NCBI GenBank assembly: GCA_016222805.1
Contig: JACRQG010000048.1
Span: forward strand, 1-64,000
Direction of reading: 5' to 3'
Source: Verrucomicrobiota bacterium
Lineage (GTDB): Bacteria > Verrucomicrobiota > Verrucomicrobiia > Opitutales > Opitutaceae
DNA: 64,000 nucleotides
Below, in pieces: positions 1 through 10,400 of the stretch. Positions within the stretch are counted from its first letter, which is position 1, and the number at the start of each line of letters is the position of its first letter. The notes under the pieces were generated by a model. The model worked only from the letters and a program-made list of their open reading frames with translations, was not told where the DNA came from and did not search any database. A program made the position numbers and the translations under genes.

Positions 1-1301
1 AAATTCCAGTCGCGGATGTACTCCATCTCCCGGATGGGATCGCGATCGAATCCACTCTCCCAATACCAACCGCCCAGCTTGTTGGGATCCGGCGCCGTCC
101 GGCTGCGACCCGGGAAGGGCTTGTCCGAAAGGTCGAGCGCCCAGGGACAGCGCGGAAAGGCCACCGGCCCGGCCGCCGCCACGGTGCCGGTCTCGAGCGC
201 CTTGTCGTCGGGGCACTCGCAGACGTTCCACAGGTTGCAGGGGCCCATGTGGCCCTTGGCCTCGATCTCGAAATCGGCGCCGGCCAGCGCCCCGACGCCC
301 GCATCGCCCGTGCAGTCGGCGAACCACCGGCCGGCCAGCCGCAGTCGCCGGCCGCTCGTGGTCGACTGCGCGATCACCGCGCGCAGCCGGCCCCCGGTCA
401 CCTCCACGGCATTCACCCGGTGCTCCAGGAGCAAGGTGAGGTTCGGCTCCGCCCGGACGATCGCGAGTTTCTTGGCATCCTCGTAGAGGTCCGCGGTGTT
501 GGCCGGGCCATAGTGCGCGCGGCGATCCTGCTCGAGTTCCGCCACCACGTCGCCGACATGCGGCCACGGCTCCTCGTTGCGCGCCCCCTGCAGCCAGACC
601 CGCACCTCGGAACTGTTGTTGCCCCCGAGCACCGGCCGATCCTGCACCAGCGCCACCTTGAGGCCCAGCCGCGCCGCCGCCAGGGCCGCGCAGGTGCCCG
701 CGATGCCCCCACCCGTGACCACAAAATCAAACTCCCCGCCCGGCTCCGGCTGCTCGGCCTGTTTCAGGCAGACCCGCCGCCAGCGGGCCATCGCCGGATC
801 CTCGTTCGGCGGCACGAACCCGGGATCCCGCGCAAACAGGATCGCGTCGCAGCGGCCTTCGAAACCCGTCAGGTCGTGCAGCGCCAGCGCCACACCACCG
901 GCCGGGAGTTCGACCAGGCCTCCGTCCTGCCAGTGCCACTGGGCGCCGACCGTGCCAAAGGTCGTCGCCAGCGCGCGACCGTTGACCAGGATCTGGAACC
1001 GGCCCGGCGCGCCGGGTGCCTGCCACTGCGCAACCCAGTCCTTGGTGCGCACCCACACCCGGTAACGGCCGGCCACGGCAATGTTGACCGTCGTGGTGGC
1101 ATCCGCCACCGGTCGGCCCAGCCCGTGCGCCAGCAGGTAGGGCGACCCCATCAGGTCCATGAACTGCGGGTCCACGACCCAGCCGCCGCGTTGAGCGAAA
1201 CCCTCCGCTTCGACGAGCACCAGGCCGGAAGCTTCGGCGGCACGACCGCCAAATCCACCGAGTACGCCGCAGAGGCCGAGAATCACGAGCAACCTTTTCA
1301 T
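1..1301 (-). CDS. FAD-dependent oxidoreductase, secreted, with N-terminal beta-sandwich-like domain (3' end truncated by window edge)
   Basis: Minus-strand frame open from the ATG at 1301 to the window edge: MKRLLVILGLCGVLGGFGG... signal-like start; Rossmann motif FDFVVTGGGIAGTCAALAAARLGLKVALVQDRPVLGGNNSSEVRVW typical of FAD-dependent oxidoreductases (PF12831-like). Confidence 0.85.
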   Translation of the reverse strand, partial: MKRLLVILGLCGVLGGFGGRAAEASGLVLVEAEGFAQRGGWVVDPQFMDLMGSPYLLAHGLGRPVADATTTVNIAVAGRYRVWVRTKDWVAQWQAPGAPGRFQILVNGRALATTFGTVGAQWHWQDGGLVELPAGGVALALHDLTGFEGRCDAILFARDPGFVPPNEDPAMARWRRVCLKQAEQPEPGGEFDFVVTGGGIAGTCAALAAARLGLKVALVQDRPVLGGNNSSEVRVWLQGARNEEPWPHVGDVVAELEQDRRAHYGPANTADLYEDAKKLAIVRAEPNLTLLLEHRVNAVEVTGGRLRAVIAQSTTSGRRLRLAGRWFADCTGDAGVGALAGADFEIEAKGHMGPCNLWNVCECPDDKALETGTVAAAGPVAFPRCPWALDLSDKPFPGRSRTAPDPNKLGGWYWESGFDRDPIREMEYIRDWN

Positions 1302-1398
1302 GGGAAAACGCGACCGCCGGAACCGACCGGGCCGCCAGCCAACCATCAATCCCGCGCCGCAGGCAAGCGCGGGCTCCGCCTTCGCACGAAGCAACCCC

Positions 1399-2934
1399 CT
1401 ACCCCGGTCCGGCGCGGTGTCGCGCCTGCCGGCCGGTGTTGGGCGCCGGCGCGTCCGACCTCGCGGCCGGTGCGGCCGTGGCCCCGCCAGCCCGCAGGGC
1501 CGAAGGCAACTCACGGCGCCCCGTCCGTCGAACGTCGTCCGCGAGGGCGGCAGCGACCTCCGCTTCCCCCAGACCGCGCTCGCGCACCAGGTATTCGAAA
1601 ACCAACTGCACCAGGCGCGCCAGCGCGATGCCATGCTGCCGGCCCTCCCGCGCGTGCAGCCAGTCGCTGAACCGCAGGAACTCCGCAAACGGCGACGTCG
1701 CCCCCCGCCAGAACAGCGGGAGCGCGGTGGCGAAGTTGCCGCTGTTGCCCACGAGATCCCAATAACGCGCGAACCTTCGCACCCGCTGCATCGTGGCGAA
1801 ATCCAGCCGGCGGTTCTCCAGCAACTCGTAGGGTGGCAGCGGCGAGTAGACCATGCCCCACTCGGAATCGTGTCGCCCGATCGGCGTACCTCGCAGACGC
1901 TTCAGGATGCCGACCTGAATCTCCTGCGGGCGCAGGGCGATCAGCCGATCGAAGCCGGCCCCGAATCCCGTGAGCGACTCCCCGGGCAGCCCGGCGATCA
2001 AATCCGCGTGCACGTGCACCCCGGTCTCTTCGCGCAGGAACCGGAAGTTGTCCTCCAGTCGGGCGTAGTCCTGGCGCCGGCTGATCCGCGCCGCCACCGC
2101 GGGATCAAAGGTCTGGATCCCCACCTCGAACTGCAGCACGCCAGGCGGGAACCGCCGGATGAGATCCCGCAGGGCGGGCGGCAGCCGGTCGGGGATCATC
2201 TCGAAATGGAGGAACAGGCCGGGATCCAGGCGCGCGAGGAAGAACTCCAGGATGCTCCGGCTGACGGCCAGGTTGAGGTTGAAGGTTCGGTCGACGAACT
2301 TGAAGTGCCGCACGCCGCGCGCCCGCAAGCGCTCCAGTGCCGCCAGGAAGGGCTCGAGCGGAAACTGGCGGACGGGCAGGTCGAGCGACGAGAGGCAGAA
2401 CTCGCACTCGAAGGGACAGCCCCGCGACGCCTCCACATAGATCAGGCGGTGGGCGATGTCCGCCTCGGTGTATTCCTCATACGGCAGCACCACTTCAGCC
2501 AGGGGCGGCAACGGCGCGGCGAGGATCCTCTCGGCCGGCGGCCGGCCAGCCAGCAGTCCGCGGCAGAGCCCGGCAAAGGCGAGGTCCCCTTCGCCCGTGA
2601 TCGTGTAGTCGGCCAGTCGCACGATGGCCTGATCGGCGGTCTCGTGGCTCACCTCCGGGCCTCCGAGCACCACGATCAGCTCCGGTCGCAATCGCTTCAA
2701 CACGGCGACCAGTTCGGTCGTCGGCGCCACGTTCCAGATGTAGACACCCAGGCCCACGATTCGCGGCTCCAGCGCGAGCAGGCGCTCCGCGATGTCCACG
2801 GGCCGCTCGTGGATCGTGAATTCCGCGATCACCGACTGGTCCCGCAGTTCACCGAGGTTGGCCCGGAGGCAGCGCAGGCCGAACGACGCGTGGATGAACC
2901 TCGCGTTGAGGGTGGCGAGCACGATGGCGGGCAT
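1399..2934 (-). CDS. B12-binding domain radical SAM protein (DUF4080-like)
   Basis: [29 protein letters not shown]... cobalamin-binding-like N-terminus; radical SAM motif [17 protein letters not shown] (CxxxCxxC). Confidence 0.85.
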   Translation of the reverse strand: MPAIVLATLNARFIHASFGLRCLRANLGELRDQSVIAEFTIHERPVDIAERLLALEPRIVGLGVYIWNVAPTTELVAVLKRLRPELIVVLGGPEVSHETADQAIVRLADYTITGEGDLAFAGLCRGLLAGRPPAERILAAPLPPLAEVVLPYEEYTEADIAHRLIYVEASRGCPFECEFCLSSLDLPVRQFPLEPFLAALERLRARGVRHFKFVDRTFNLNLAVSRSILEFFLARLDPGLFLHFEMIPDRLPPALRDLIRRFPPGVLQFEVGIQTFDPAVAARISRRQDYARLEDNFRFLREETGVHVHADLIAGLPGESLTGFGAGFDRLIALRPQEIQVGILKRLRGTPIGRHDSEWGMVYSPLPPYELLENRRLDFATMQRVRRFARYWDLVGNSGNFATALPLFWRGATSPFAEFLRFSDWLHAREGRQHGIALARLVQLVFEYLVRERGLGEAEVAAALADDVRRTGRRELPSALRAGGATAAPAARSDAPAPNTGRQARHRAGPG

Positions 2935-3041
2935 GGCACCGGCAGTTCAGCCGCAGCGGGGCACCGCCGTCGACTCGCTTTTCAGCCGACGGGAGCCTCG
3001 CCTCCCGGGCGGTCGTCGCTCTTGCTGGCCCTTGCACGCGC

Positions 3042-4595
3042 ATGCCCCGCCCCCGTCCACCCTTGCTCCGTCCGGCGCTCCTGGCCGTGTTGGCCCTCAC
3101 GCCTCTGCCGACCGCTGCCGCGGGTGGGCCCGCCCTCCGGGAGATCTTCGCCCTCAACGAGGACAACAGCCACTTCTTCGGCTCGCGCCCCCCAGAGCAA
3201 ATGACCCTCGTGGGCCTGCACGCCTGGGTCGATCAGTACGCCGGCACCACAGTCACCCACCTGTTTCTCTGTCCGAACGCGATGCGGGCCAGCTTCCGCA
3301 GTCGCACGCGCGACGCCATCTGGGATCCTGTCGACGGACGGGTTCCTGACGGCCTCTGGCCGCAGAACGCCCGGCGCCTGCACCTCGCGGGCCTCGATCC
3401 CTACGCGGTCTGGATCCAACGCGCGCGCGACCGCGGGCTCTCGCCGTGGCTCAGCATGCGGATGAACGACGTGCACTCCGTCGACGATCCCGGCAGTTTC
3501 ATGCACTCCACGTTCTGGCGCACGCACCCGGAACTGCGGCGCGTCCCGGGTGGTCCGGTGCAACCGTGGGTGAACCACGCGCTGAACTTCGCCCACGCCG
3601 CCGTGCGTGCCCACCAGATGGATTTCATCCGCGAACTCCTCGAGCGGTACGACCCGGACGGGCTCGAACTCGACTGGATGCGCTTCGGCCATCATCTCAC
3701 CCCTGGCCGCGAAAAGGCGGAGGGGCCGCTGCTGACGGAATTCGTGCGCGAGGTCCGCGACCTCACCCGGGAATGGGGGCGGCGGCGCGGTCACCCCCTT
3801 CACCTCGGGGTTCGCGTGCCGGCCCATCCCGATGCCGCCACCGGACTCGGCCTGGACGCCGTCACCTGGGCGCGCGAAGGTCTCGTCGATCTCCTTGTGC
3901 CGTGCCCCTTCTGGTCCACCACGGATTTCGACATCCCGGTGGAACTCTGGCGCGAGCGCCTCGGCGCGGCGGCGGCACGGGTGACGCTTGCGCCCGGGAT
4001 CGAGCACAACGCTCGCGCCTGGCCGACCGGCAAGTCGGTCGCGAACGACCTGGGCAGCGCGCGGGGATTCGCGGCCTCCGCCCGGCATCGCGGCGCCGAC
4101 GGGCTCTACCTCTTCAACTGGATGGACAGCCAGACCCGCCCGGTCGGCGCGGACGACTATGCCCGGTTGCTCAAGGAAGGTCTGTCCGAAGCGACCGCGC
4201 GGCACGCCCTGCGGCGGCACCCTGCGACCTACCGCGACACCGTGCCTCCGGGCTTCCCAAATGGCGCCCAGTTGCCATTGGAAGGTTCGGCCGGCGGGTC
4301 CGTCCGCCTGCATCTCGGCCCGGGCGCCACCGGCCCGACCCACCTCGTGGTGGGCCTCGGCGAACGCACGGGGGTGGCCAGCGCGCGCTTCGAGGCACAG
4401 CTCAACGGGCAACCGCTCTCCCTCCCGTCCCCGCTGGAGGACTTGCGCGGGCTGGCCGGCACCGTGCGGGCCCTGATCTTTCCCTGCCCAGCTGCGACCG
4501 TGCGCGCCGGTGTCAACGAAGTGAGGCTCCGCCAGGTGGACGGCGGTCCGTCCCAGCAAATCGTCTGGGTGGAGATCCGCGCCGGCGCACCGTAG
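3042..4595 (+). CDS. Secreted glycosyl-hydrolase-like (TIM-barrel, GHL10-like) protein
   Basis: 517 aa, signal peptide; YDPDGLELDWMRFGHHLTPGRE and GVRVPAHPDAATGLGLDAVTWAREGLVDLLVPC look like a beta/alpha barrel hydrolase. Confidence 0.55.
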   Translation: MPRPRPPLLRPALLAVLALTPLPTAAAGGPALREIFALNEDNSHFFGSRPPEQMTLVGLHAWVDQYAGTTVTHLFLCPNAMRASFRSRTRDAIWDPVDGRVPDGLWPQNARRLHLAGLDPYAVWIQRARDRGLSPWLSMRMNDVHSVDDPGSFMHSTFWRTHPELRRVPGGPVQPWVNHALNFAHAAVRAHQMDFIRELLERYDPDGLELDWMRFGHHLTPGREKAEGPLLTEFVREVRDLTREWGRRRGHPLHLGVRVPAHPDAATGLGLDAVTWAREGLVDLLVPCPFWSTTDFDIPVELWRERLGAAAARVTLAPGIEHNARAWPTGKSVANDLGSARGFAASARHRGADGLYLFNWMDSQTRPVGADDYARLLKEGLSEATARHALRRHPATYRDTVPPGFPNGAQLPLEGSAGGSVRLHLGPGATGPTHLVVGLGERTGVASARFEAQLNGQPLSLPSPLEDLRGLAGTVRALIFPCPAATVRAGVNEVRLRQVDGGPSQQIVWVEIRAGAP

Positions 4596-4737
4596 ACGAA
4601 GGCTCCTCCGCGGAACTTGTGCAAAACCGCTGCTGATCCGTGCGCCTCGGGGCGCTGCGGTTCCGGATGGGCAAAAGGCGAGGATTCCGCCTTGGTAGGT
4701 GGAGCTAATCTCGCACTGTTCCTTTCTCGGCCCTGCC

Positions 4738-5400
4738 ATGCTCGCCACACCTTCCACTCCTCCCGACGTTGCCGCGATGCGCCGGCAGTACAACCTCGGC
4801 GCCCTGCGCGAGGAGGCGATGCTCGCCGATCCGATCGAGCAGTTCACGGCGTGGTTTCGCGACGCCATCGCCGCCGGGGTCCTCGAGGCCAATGCCATGA
4901 GCCTCGCCACTGCCGATGCCCGAGGCCGCCCGCTCGTGCGAACGGTGCTGCTGAAGAATTACGACGCCCGCGGCTTCGTGTTCTACACCAACCTCGAAAG
5001 CCGCAAGGCCCGGCAACTCCGCGACAACCCGCACGCGTCGCTCCTCTTTCCCTGGCTGCTGCTGGAAAGGCAGGTGGTGATTTCCGGGCCGGTCGAGCGC
5101 CTATCGGCCGCCGAGACCCTGAAGTACTTTGTCACCCGCCCGCGCGACAGCCAGATCGCCGCCTGGGCCTCGAAACAGAGTTCGCCGCTGTCCTCCCGCA
5201 AGGTGCTCGAACTCGAGTGGCAGGCGCTGAAGCGCAAGTTCTCCGCTGGCGAGGTCCCGCTGCCCGATTTCTGGGGCGGCTTCCGCGTCGCGCCGGAGGA
5301 AATCGAGTTCTGGCAGGGCGGCCCGAATCGTCTGCACGACCGCATCCTCTACACGCGCGCGGCGTCCGGAGCCTGGAGCATCGGGCGGCTCGCTCCGTAG
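4738..5400 (+). CDS. pdxH: Pyridoxamine 5'-phosphate oxidase
   Basis: MRRQYNLGALREEAMLADPIEQFTAWFRDAI... RGRPLVRTVLLKNYDARGFVFYTNLESRKARQL... WGGFRVAPEEIEFWQGGPNRLHDR: hallmark PdxH motifs through the C-terminus. Confidence 0.96.
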   Translation: MLATPSTPPDVAAMRRQYNLGALREEAMLADPIEQFTAWFRDAIAAGVLEANAMSLATADARGRPLVRTVLLKNYDARGFVFYTNLESRKARQLRDNPHASLLFPWLLLERQVVISGPVERLSAAETLKYFVTRPRDSQIAAWASKQSSPLSSRKVLELEWQALKRKFSAGEVPLPDFWGGFRVAPEEIEFWQGGPNRLHDRILYTRAASGAWSIGRLAP

Positions 5401-5434
5401 GGGAAAAGACGAGGGCAGCGGACACCGGCGTTCC

Positions 5435-6277
5435 ATGAAACACCTCCCCCTCCTCCTGGCGCTGCTGCCGGCCTGGGCCCTCGGCGCCGAACCGGCACCC
5501 CTTCCACCCGTCGGCCAGCTCACGACGCCGGGCTGGCGTTATGAGGAAGTCCGCCGCTACGCCGCCCCGGAAGCGGGACAGGGCGTGGCCGTCGACCGCG
5601 AGTTCTTTTACGCGATCAACAACCATACCATTGCCCGGTACCGGAAGGATTCGGGCGCCCGGGTCGGCCTCTGGGAAGGAGGCGCCCGCGGCGAGATCAT
5701 CCACCTCAACGCGGGCCTCATCGTCGGGGATCGCCTCTATGCGGTGCATTCGAACTACCCGGGGGTGCCGATGCTGAGCTCGTTGGAGATCTTCGATCCC
5801 GCCACGCTTCGCCACCAGGGCTCGCACAGCTTCGGGCGCATGGATGGCTCGTTCACCTGGCTGGATCGGCGCGGGGATCGCTGGATCGCCTGCTTCGTCC
5901 ACTACGACGGCAAGGGCGCGGAACCCGGACGCACCAATCTCTGGACGCAGATCCTGGCCTTCGACGATGCCTGGCGCCGCACCGCGGGGTGGGCGCTGCC
6001 GCCCGCTCTGCTCGCCCGGTTTGGCGCACGCGGTTACAGCGCCTCCGGCGGGGCGTTCGGCCCGGGCGGCCACCTGTATCTGACCGGCCACGACAACCCC
6101 GAGCTGTACGTGCTGGACTTTCCCGCCGCCGGTTCGGTGCTGCGCTGGATCGCGACGATCCCCTTCCCCTCCGAGGGGCAGGCGTTCGCGTGGGATCCCG
6201 CGCAGCCGGATCACCTTTTCTCGATCCTCCGCCGCAGCCGCGAGGTCATCGTGGGCCGCGTGGTGATGCCGCGGTGA
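5435..6277 (+). CDS. Secreted hypothetical protein, possible beta-propeller-like
   Basis: 280 aa, MKHLPLLLALLPAWALGAEPAPL signal peptide; repeats such as FYAINNHTIARYRKDSG, LEIFDPATLRHQGSH, LYVLDFPAAG. Confidence 0.6.
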   Translation: MKHLPLLLALLPAWALGAEPAPLPPVGQLTTPGWRYEEVRRYAAPEAGQGVAVDREFFYAINNHTIARYRKDSGARVGLWEGGARGEIIHLNAGLIVGDRLYAVHSNYPGVPMLSSLEIFDPATLRHQGSHSFGRMDGSFTWLDRRGDRWIACFVHYDGKGAEPGRTNLWTQILAFDDAWRRTAGWALPPALLARFGARGYSASGGAFGPGGHLYLTGHDNPELYVLDFPAAGSVLRWIATIPFPSEGQAFAWDPAQPDHLFSILRRSREVIVGRVVMPR

Positions 6278-6302
6278 CCTCCCTGCCCCGCCCGGGCGGA
6301 CT

Positions 6303-6767
6303 TCACGGGCCGGGCGACGGGAACAGCCGGGCAATCTGTGCCCCGCGAAAATCGAAGATCTCCGCCAGTTTTCGCTCGATCCAGACGGCGTGGGCGCCCG
6401 CTCCGAGCCAGCCCCAGCCGGGATCGTAGGTGACACGGTCGATCATCGTCACCCCGCCCGCCGCCGGCGCGAAGTGATGCTCGTGGTGCCACAGGCGGTA
6501 GGGACCGATCCGCTGCTCGTCGACGAAGTACTCCCCTTCCCGCACGTGGGTGATCTCGGTTACCCAGCGCGCCGTCCAGCCGGGCACGATGCCCACGCGG
6601 TACTCAATCATCTGCCCCGCGTACATCCGTGGCGCGACGTCCCCCACCATCTGGAAGCGGAGGTGTGGTGAAGTCAGGCGGTCGAGGTTCGCGGGCGTGG
6701 CAAAGAAGTCCCAAACCTGTCCCGGGTCGCCCGCCACGAACTGCTGCCGCCGAAGTTGGTAGACCAT
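6303..6767 (-). CDS. SRPBCC family protein
   Basis: MVYQLRRQQFVAGDPGQVWDFFATPANLDRLTSPHLRFQMVGD...: typical SRPBCC (START-like) N-terminus; MVYQ chosen as start within a longer ORF. Confidence 0.8.
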   Translation of the reverse strand: MVYQLRRQQFVAGDPGQVWDFFATPANLDRLTSPHLRFQMVGDVAPRMYAGQMIEYRVGIVPGWTARWVTEITHVREGEYFVDEQRIGPYRLWHHEHHFAPAAGGVTMIDRVTYDPGWGWLGAGAHAVWIERKLAEIFDFRGAQIARLFPSPGP

Positions 6768-6823
6768 CCCCTTCCTTCGTTTGAAGCCGCCCCGCGGATG
6801 CAGCGACCCCGCGACGCCGGTCT

Positions 6824-7246
6824 TCAGCGCCGCAGCGGCAGGACAAAATGGTAGGCGGACACATGCATCCGCTCGCGAAAGTAGAAGCGATGGGCTTCGG
6901 CGCGCTGCACGCCGGAATCCAGTTCCAGTTGATCGCAACCGTGGGTGCGCGCCTGCTCCACCAGCCACCCCAGCAGCGCGCGACCGTGCCCCCGCGAGCG
7001 CGCCGCGCCGTCGGTGACCAGGTCGTCCACATACAGATTCCGGCCCGAAAAGAGTTTCTCGTAGTACCGGTAGCCCGCGACGGCGCGCACGGTTCCCTCG
7101 TCCTCGAGCAGGGCGAGCCGGAAACCCTCCGCCTGCATACGCCGGACCTGGGCGACGAAATCGCCGGCCCGGAGGTGGGGCCGGAGCTGGTGCATGACAC
7201 CAAAACAAAGGGCGATATCCGGATCGGTTTCTGCGAGGCGAATCAT
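6824..7246 (-). CDS. GNAT family N-acetyltransferase
   Basis: MIRLAETDPDIALCFGVMHQLRPHL... LYVDDLVTDGAARSRGHGRALLGWLVEQARTHGCDQLELDSGVQR: GNAT motif A. Confidence 0.88.
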   Translation of the reverse strand: MIRLAETDPDIALCFGVMHQLRPHLRAGDFVAQVRRMQAEGFRLALLEDEGTVRAVAGYRYYEKLFSGRNLYVDDLVTDGAARSRGHGRALLGWLVEQARTHGCDQLELDSGVQRAEAHRFYFRERMHVSAYHFVLPLRR

Positions 7247-7470
7247 GGAAGGAAGGGCGGGGTGGAAACCGGCCGACACTGGCCGGATTGCCGCCGGACG
7301 CACGCCAAACCGCCGGTCGCTTCAGGCACTGCTCTCCCCTCCCCACCCGTACAGTGGCGGAGGACCGCTGGGGAGATGCGCGACCGATTGACCTTTCGCG
7401 CGTTTCCCGGCCACCTTGCGGGGCCGGTCCCCCGCGGTCCCGGCCTTCCTGCCCCGACTGCCCCCCGCTC

Positions 7471-10400
7471 GTGAAGACCATCGCCGCCCGCCCGCCGTTC
7501 TTCCGCCAAACATGGTGCTGGTTCCTGTATGGCGCCGTGGCCGTCGCCGCGTCCATCGCGTCCTGGCGGCTCTTCCCGGTGGCGTTCCCGGTCGCGTCGC
7601 TCGACATCCGGATGGACCGCGCGGCGGCCTTGCGGGAGGCCGCCCGGCTGGCCGGCGCCTTGAGCTGGGGTCCCGCCGGGACCGCGCGCGACGTCGCCTC
7701 GTTCGGGGTCGACGGCGAGGCGCAGGCCTTCCTCGAACTGGAAGGGGGCGGCAAGGCCGTATTCGCATCGCTGATTCACGAGGGCTGGTACTCGCCGTAC
7801 CGCTGGCGGGTGCGGCGCTTTCGGGAGGGGGAGGCGCACCGCACCCTGGTGTTCTTCCTGCCCGACGGCGCGCCCAACGGGTTTGTCGAAACCCTGAAGC
7901 AGGACGCGCCCGGCCCCGCCCTTGCGGCGGACGCCGCGCGGGACATCGCGGAGGCCGCCGCCCGGGCCGAACCCTGGCACCTCGACTTTGGCCCGCTCGT
8001 CCGCCTGGAGACCTCGCAAGTGACCCGGCCGGGCGGGCGCGTGGATCACACGTTTGTCTACGAACAGTCGGAACGCCGGCTCGGCGAAGGGCGGCTGCGC
8101 CTGCGCCTCACCGTCGGTGGCGACCGATTGACCGAGCTGACCCGCTACGTCCATGTCCCGGAGGCCTTCACCCGCCGGTACGCGGAGATGCGCTCGGCCA
8201 ACAACGCCATCGCCTCGGCCGCCTCCGGCGCGATGCTCCTGCTTTACGGCGTGGGAGGATGCGGCTTGGGGATCTTCTTCCTCATCCAGGGGCGTTCCCT
8301 GCTCTGGCGACCGGCGCTCGCCGCCGCGGGGATCCTCGCCGGCCTGCAACTGCTCGGCAGCCTCAACGCCTCGCCGCTCGCCTGGATGGGATACGATACC
8401 GCGCTCAGCGCGGCCGGGTTCATCGCCGAACGCCAGGTCGCCCTCATTGCCGGGGCCCTCGGGATGGGCCTGGTCTTCTTTCTGACCTTCGCGGCCGCCG
8501 AGGGTCTTTCCCGCCGGGCGTTCCCGGCCCAGCCGCAGTTGTGGCGGCTGTGGTCGGCTCCCGCCGCGGCCTCCCCCGGTGCCCTGGGGCGGACCGCCGG
8601 GGGAATCCTGCTGGCGCCCCTGCACCTCCTCTACGTCCTCGCCTTCTACTGGGTGGCGTTGCGCTGGTTCGGATGGTGGACACCCACCGAGGCGCTGGTC
8701 GATCCCGACATGCTGGCGCACGTGCGGCCGTGGGTCACTCCCCTGGTGCGCGCAGCCCAGGCCGGGATCTGGGAAGAGATGCTCTTCCGGGCCGTGCCCC
8801 TCTCCGCCGCCGCGCTGCTGGGCGAGCGCTTTGGGCAGCGTCGCCGGTGGATTGTTGGGGCCCTGTGCCTGCAGGCGCTGGTCTTTGCGGCCGCCCACGC
8901 GAACTACCCCGGACAACCCTCCTACTCCCGGGTGATTGAGCTCATCGTCCCTTCGCTGGTTTTCGGGGCGGTGTTTCTCCGCTTCGGCCTGCTGCCGGCG
9001 ATCCTCTCGCACTTTGTCTACGACGTCATCCTCATGGCGCTGCCGCTCTTCGCCGCCACCGCCCCCGGGATCTGGCTGGATCGCCTGGCGCTCATCGGCG
9101 TCACGCTGCTCCCGCTCTGGATCGTGCTCGGCCGGCGCTGGCGCCACGGGCCCGCCGGGGCGGACGCCCTGCCCCGCAACGGAACCTGGGAGCCGCCGCC
9201 GGCACTTCCCGTGGAATCCTCCCGGCCGCCGTGGGCCGCCAGCCCCGGCCGGATCTCGCGGCGCACGGGATGGACCCTGCTGTTGCTGGCCGCCGCCGGA
9301 CTGGCCTTCTGGCTCCAAAGCACTCCCTGGCGACACCTCGGGCCGCCACTGACAATCGACCGCGCCGCGGCCGAGCGAATCGCGCGGGCCGCGTGGCAGG
9401 AGCGTGGCGTGCAAGTGCCCCCGGCAGCCCGGGCCCTGATTTCGGTGACACCCCGGCCGGGCAGCGTCGATCGCTATGTCTGGCAGAAAGTGGGCTCCTC
9501 CGGATACGAGGCGTTGCTGGGCACTCACGTGCCCGTGGCCCGCTGGCTCGTGAGGTTTGCCCGCTTCGACGGCGATGTCGCGGAGCGGGCGGAGGAGTGG
9601 TGGTGCTTCGTCTCGGGCGACGGCAAGGTCCAGCGGCTCCGCCACACGCTGCCGGAGGCCCGCGCGGGTGCGAACCTGGATGAGAGCGCGGCCCGGGCCA
9701 TCGCGGAGCGGACCTTGCGGGAGAGATTTGGGATCGATCCGACACAATGGGAAAAAGTCTCGGCCACCTCGCGCCAGCGGCCCAAACGCACCGATTGGAC
9801 CTTCCTTTACCGCGATCCCCGGTACCCGCAGCTCAAGCCCGGCGAAGCCCGGGCCACCGTCGAGGTCGCCGGCGAGGAGGCAATCGAAGCCTACCGCAGC
9901 ATCTTCGTGCCGGAGGAATGGGAGCGCGAACAACGCCGGGCCAGCACCGTGTACCGGATCGGTGGCACGATCCGCGCAACCGCGCTGGGTCTGCTGTTGG
10001 TCGCCGGCCTGGTGGTCGCGGTGCTGGCCGTGACGCGACGAAGGATCGCCGTCGATCTGGCCCTCGGGGTTGCCGCGGTGGTGGTCGGCGCCCGCCTGAT
10101 CGGCCTCGTCAACTCCTGGCCTTCCATCGTGGCCGGCTTCAGCACCACCCGGCCCTACGACCTACAACGGCTGATCGGCGCCGCCGGTCCCACCGTCGGA
10201 GCCCTCCTCGCGGCCTCCGCCCTCGCCCTGATTGCGGGCACCGCCGCCCGCTGGCTGAGACCCCCGTTGCCCGACCGGCGCGCCGCCACGGGGCTGGGCC
10301 TTGTCGCCGGCGTGATCGGGGTCGGCCTGCTTGCGCTCGGCGCGGCGCTGGCCGAGGTCCCCGCCCCGGACTGGCCCTCGTTCGCCGGTGCGGAAGCCTG

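Noticed and set aside
7243-9933. 896-aa minus-strand ORF
   Set aside because: Antisense to the CPBP protein; compositionally biased, no motifs.
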